14,553 nt of DNA, from contig ONOV01000013.1 in assembly GCA_900319505.1 (NCBI GenBank), forward strand, positions 1-14,553, given 5' to 3'. Positions within the stretch are counted from its first letter, which is position 1. Each line of letters starts with the position of its first letter. The notes under the pieces are model-generated. The model was not told the DNA's origin and searched no databases. It was given only the letters and a program-made list of their open reading frames with translations. Source of the stretch: an uncultured Erysipelotrichaceae bacterium (lineage in GTDB: Bacteria; Bacillota_I; Bacilli_A; Erysipelotrichales; Erysipelotrichaceae). Made by a program: the position numbers and the translations under genes. Positions 14,389-14,553 of the stretch are shown in pieces.

Positions 14389-14553
14389 GTCAACTACCGC
14401 GGCTGAAGCCGCAGGCTTGAAGGAACACAGCTGCACATAGAATGTGCAGTCATGCACTCCAACTTACCCTGATACAGCTGACTCGCTTATCTGCCGCAGC
14501 AGGTAAGTGGAGGTCTGCCAGTGAGAGGGCGGTTATCATAGTGAGTTGCCAAA
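14389..14553 (-). ncRNA. Right end and probable omegaRNA scaffold of a second IS200/IS605-type element (truncated by window edge)
   Basis: On the minus strand the sequence ends CTGCGGCT-TC-AGCCGCGG-TAGTTGAC (14414-14389). This is the same layout, hairpin then TAGTTNAC, as the end of the tnpB element at 3015. Further hairpins precede it: CTGCACAT/ATGTGCAG (14431-14449) and a long stem with arms at 14459-14468 and 14502-14510. No TnpB C-terminal motif is visible in the 165 nt present, so the gene, if any, lies outside. It is a different member from the first element, since the loop sequences do not match. It might be a solo end or remnant. Confidence 0.6.

Noticed and set aside
14370..14393. 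Longer sortase start at an in-frame TTG
   Set aside because: The TTG is part of the TAGTTGAC element terminus, and the ATG at 14369 has GGGAGG at the right distance.

Overview
The window looks like accessory DNA from a low-to-mid GC Gram-positive bacterium (Bacillota). Evidence: a class C-type sortase, Cna-B/SpaA surface proteins, strong GGAGG ribosome-binding sites, and IS21 and IS200/IS605-type elements of the kind common in gut Firmicutes. A gut Erysipelotrichia-like host is my guess from protein flavour only. Every gene I support is on the minus strand.

Right to left, i.e. in the direction of transcription. (1) 14389-14553 is the right end of an IS200/IS605-type (tnpB-carrying) element whose gene would lie outside the window. 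It is highly structured and ends in the TAGTTGAC-type terminus 19 nt before a sortase start codon. (2) 14369-4456 is a three-gene surface operon: a class C-like sortase, a 1469-residue secreted protein with about ten Cna-B/SpaA domains, and a 1547-residue subtilisin-like protease fused to InlB/Flg_new-type repeats, Cna-B domains and a C-terminal membrane tail. The genes overlap by 7 bp and then lie 18 bp apart, and a strong intrinsic terminator at about 4416-4449 closes the operon. (3) 4400-3015 is a complete tnpB-only (IS1341-like) element with a left-end hairpin, an apparently intact TnpB nuclease and a 3' omegaRNA/right end. (4) 3014-2767 is a non-coding stretch with a bidirectional terminator. 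(5) About 2760-1 is an IS21-family element with istA and istB, with shared short motifs at both ends.

The cargo of interest is the sortase/Cna-B/subtilase operon. Its anchoring logic is unusual. The first big protein has no wall-sorting signal at all. The protease ends in SLQAGG followed by a membrane segment and basic tail, which is three single-base transitions from LPQTGG. The sortase has a modified His loop (AHSAL instead of the usual AHRGL/GHRGL type) and no obvious DPW/DPF lid. Taken together this may be a sortase/surface-protease system with altered substrate recognition, or a decaying one; the sequence alone cannot decide. The mobile elements bracket the operon, and the upstream one has replaced whatever promoter once sat directly before the sortase RBS.
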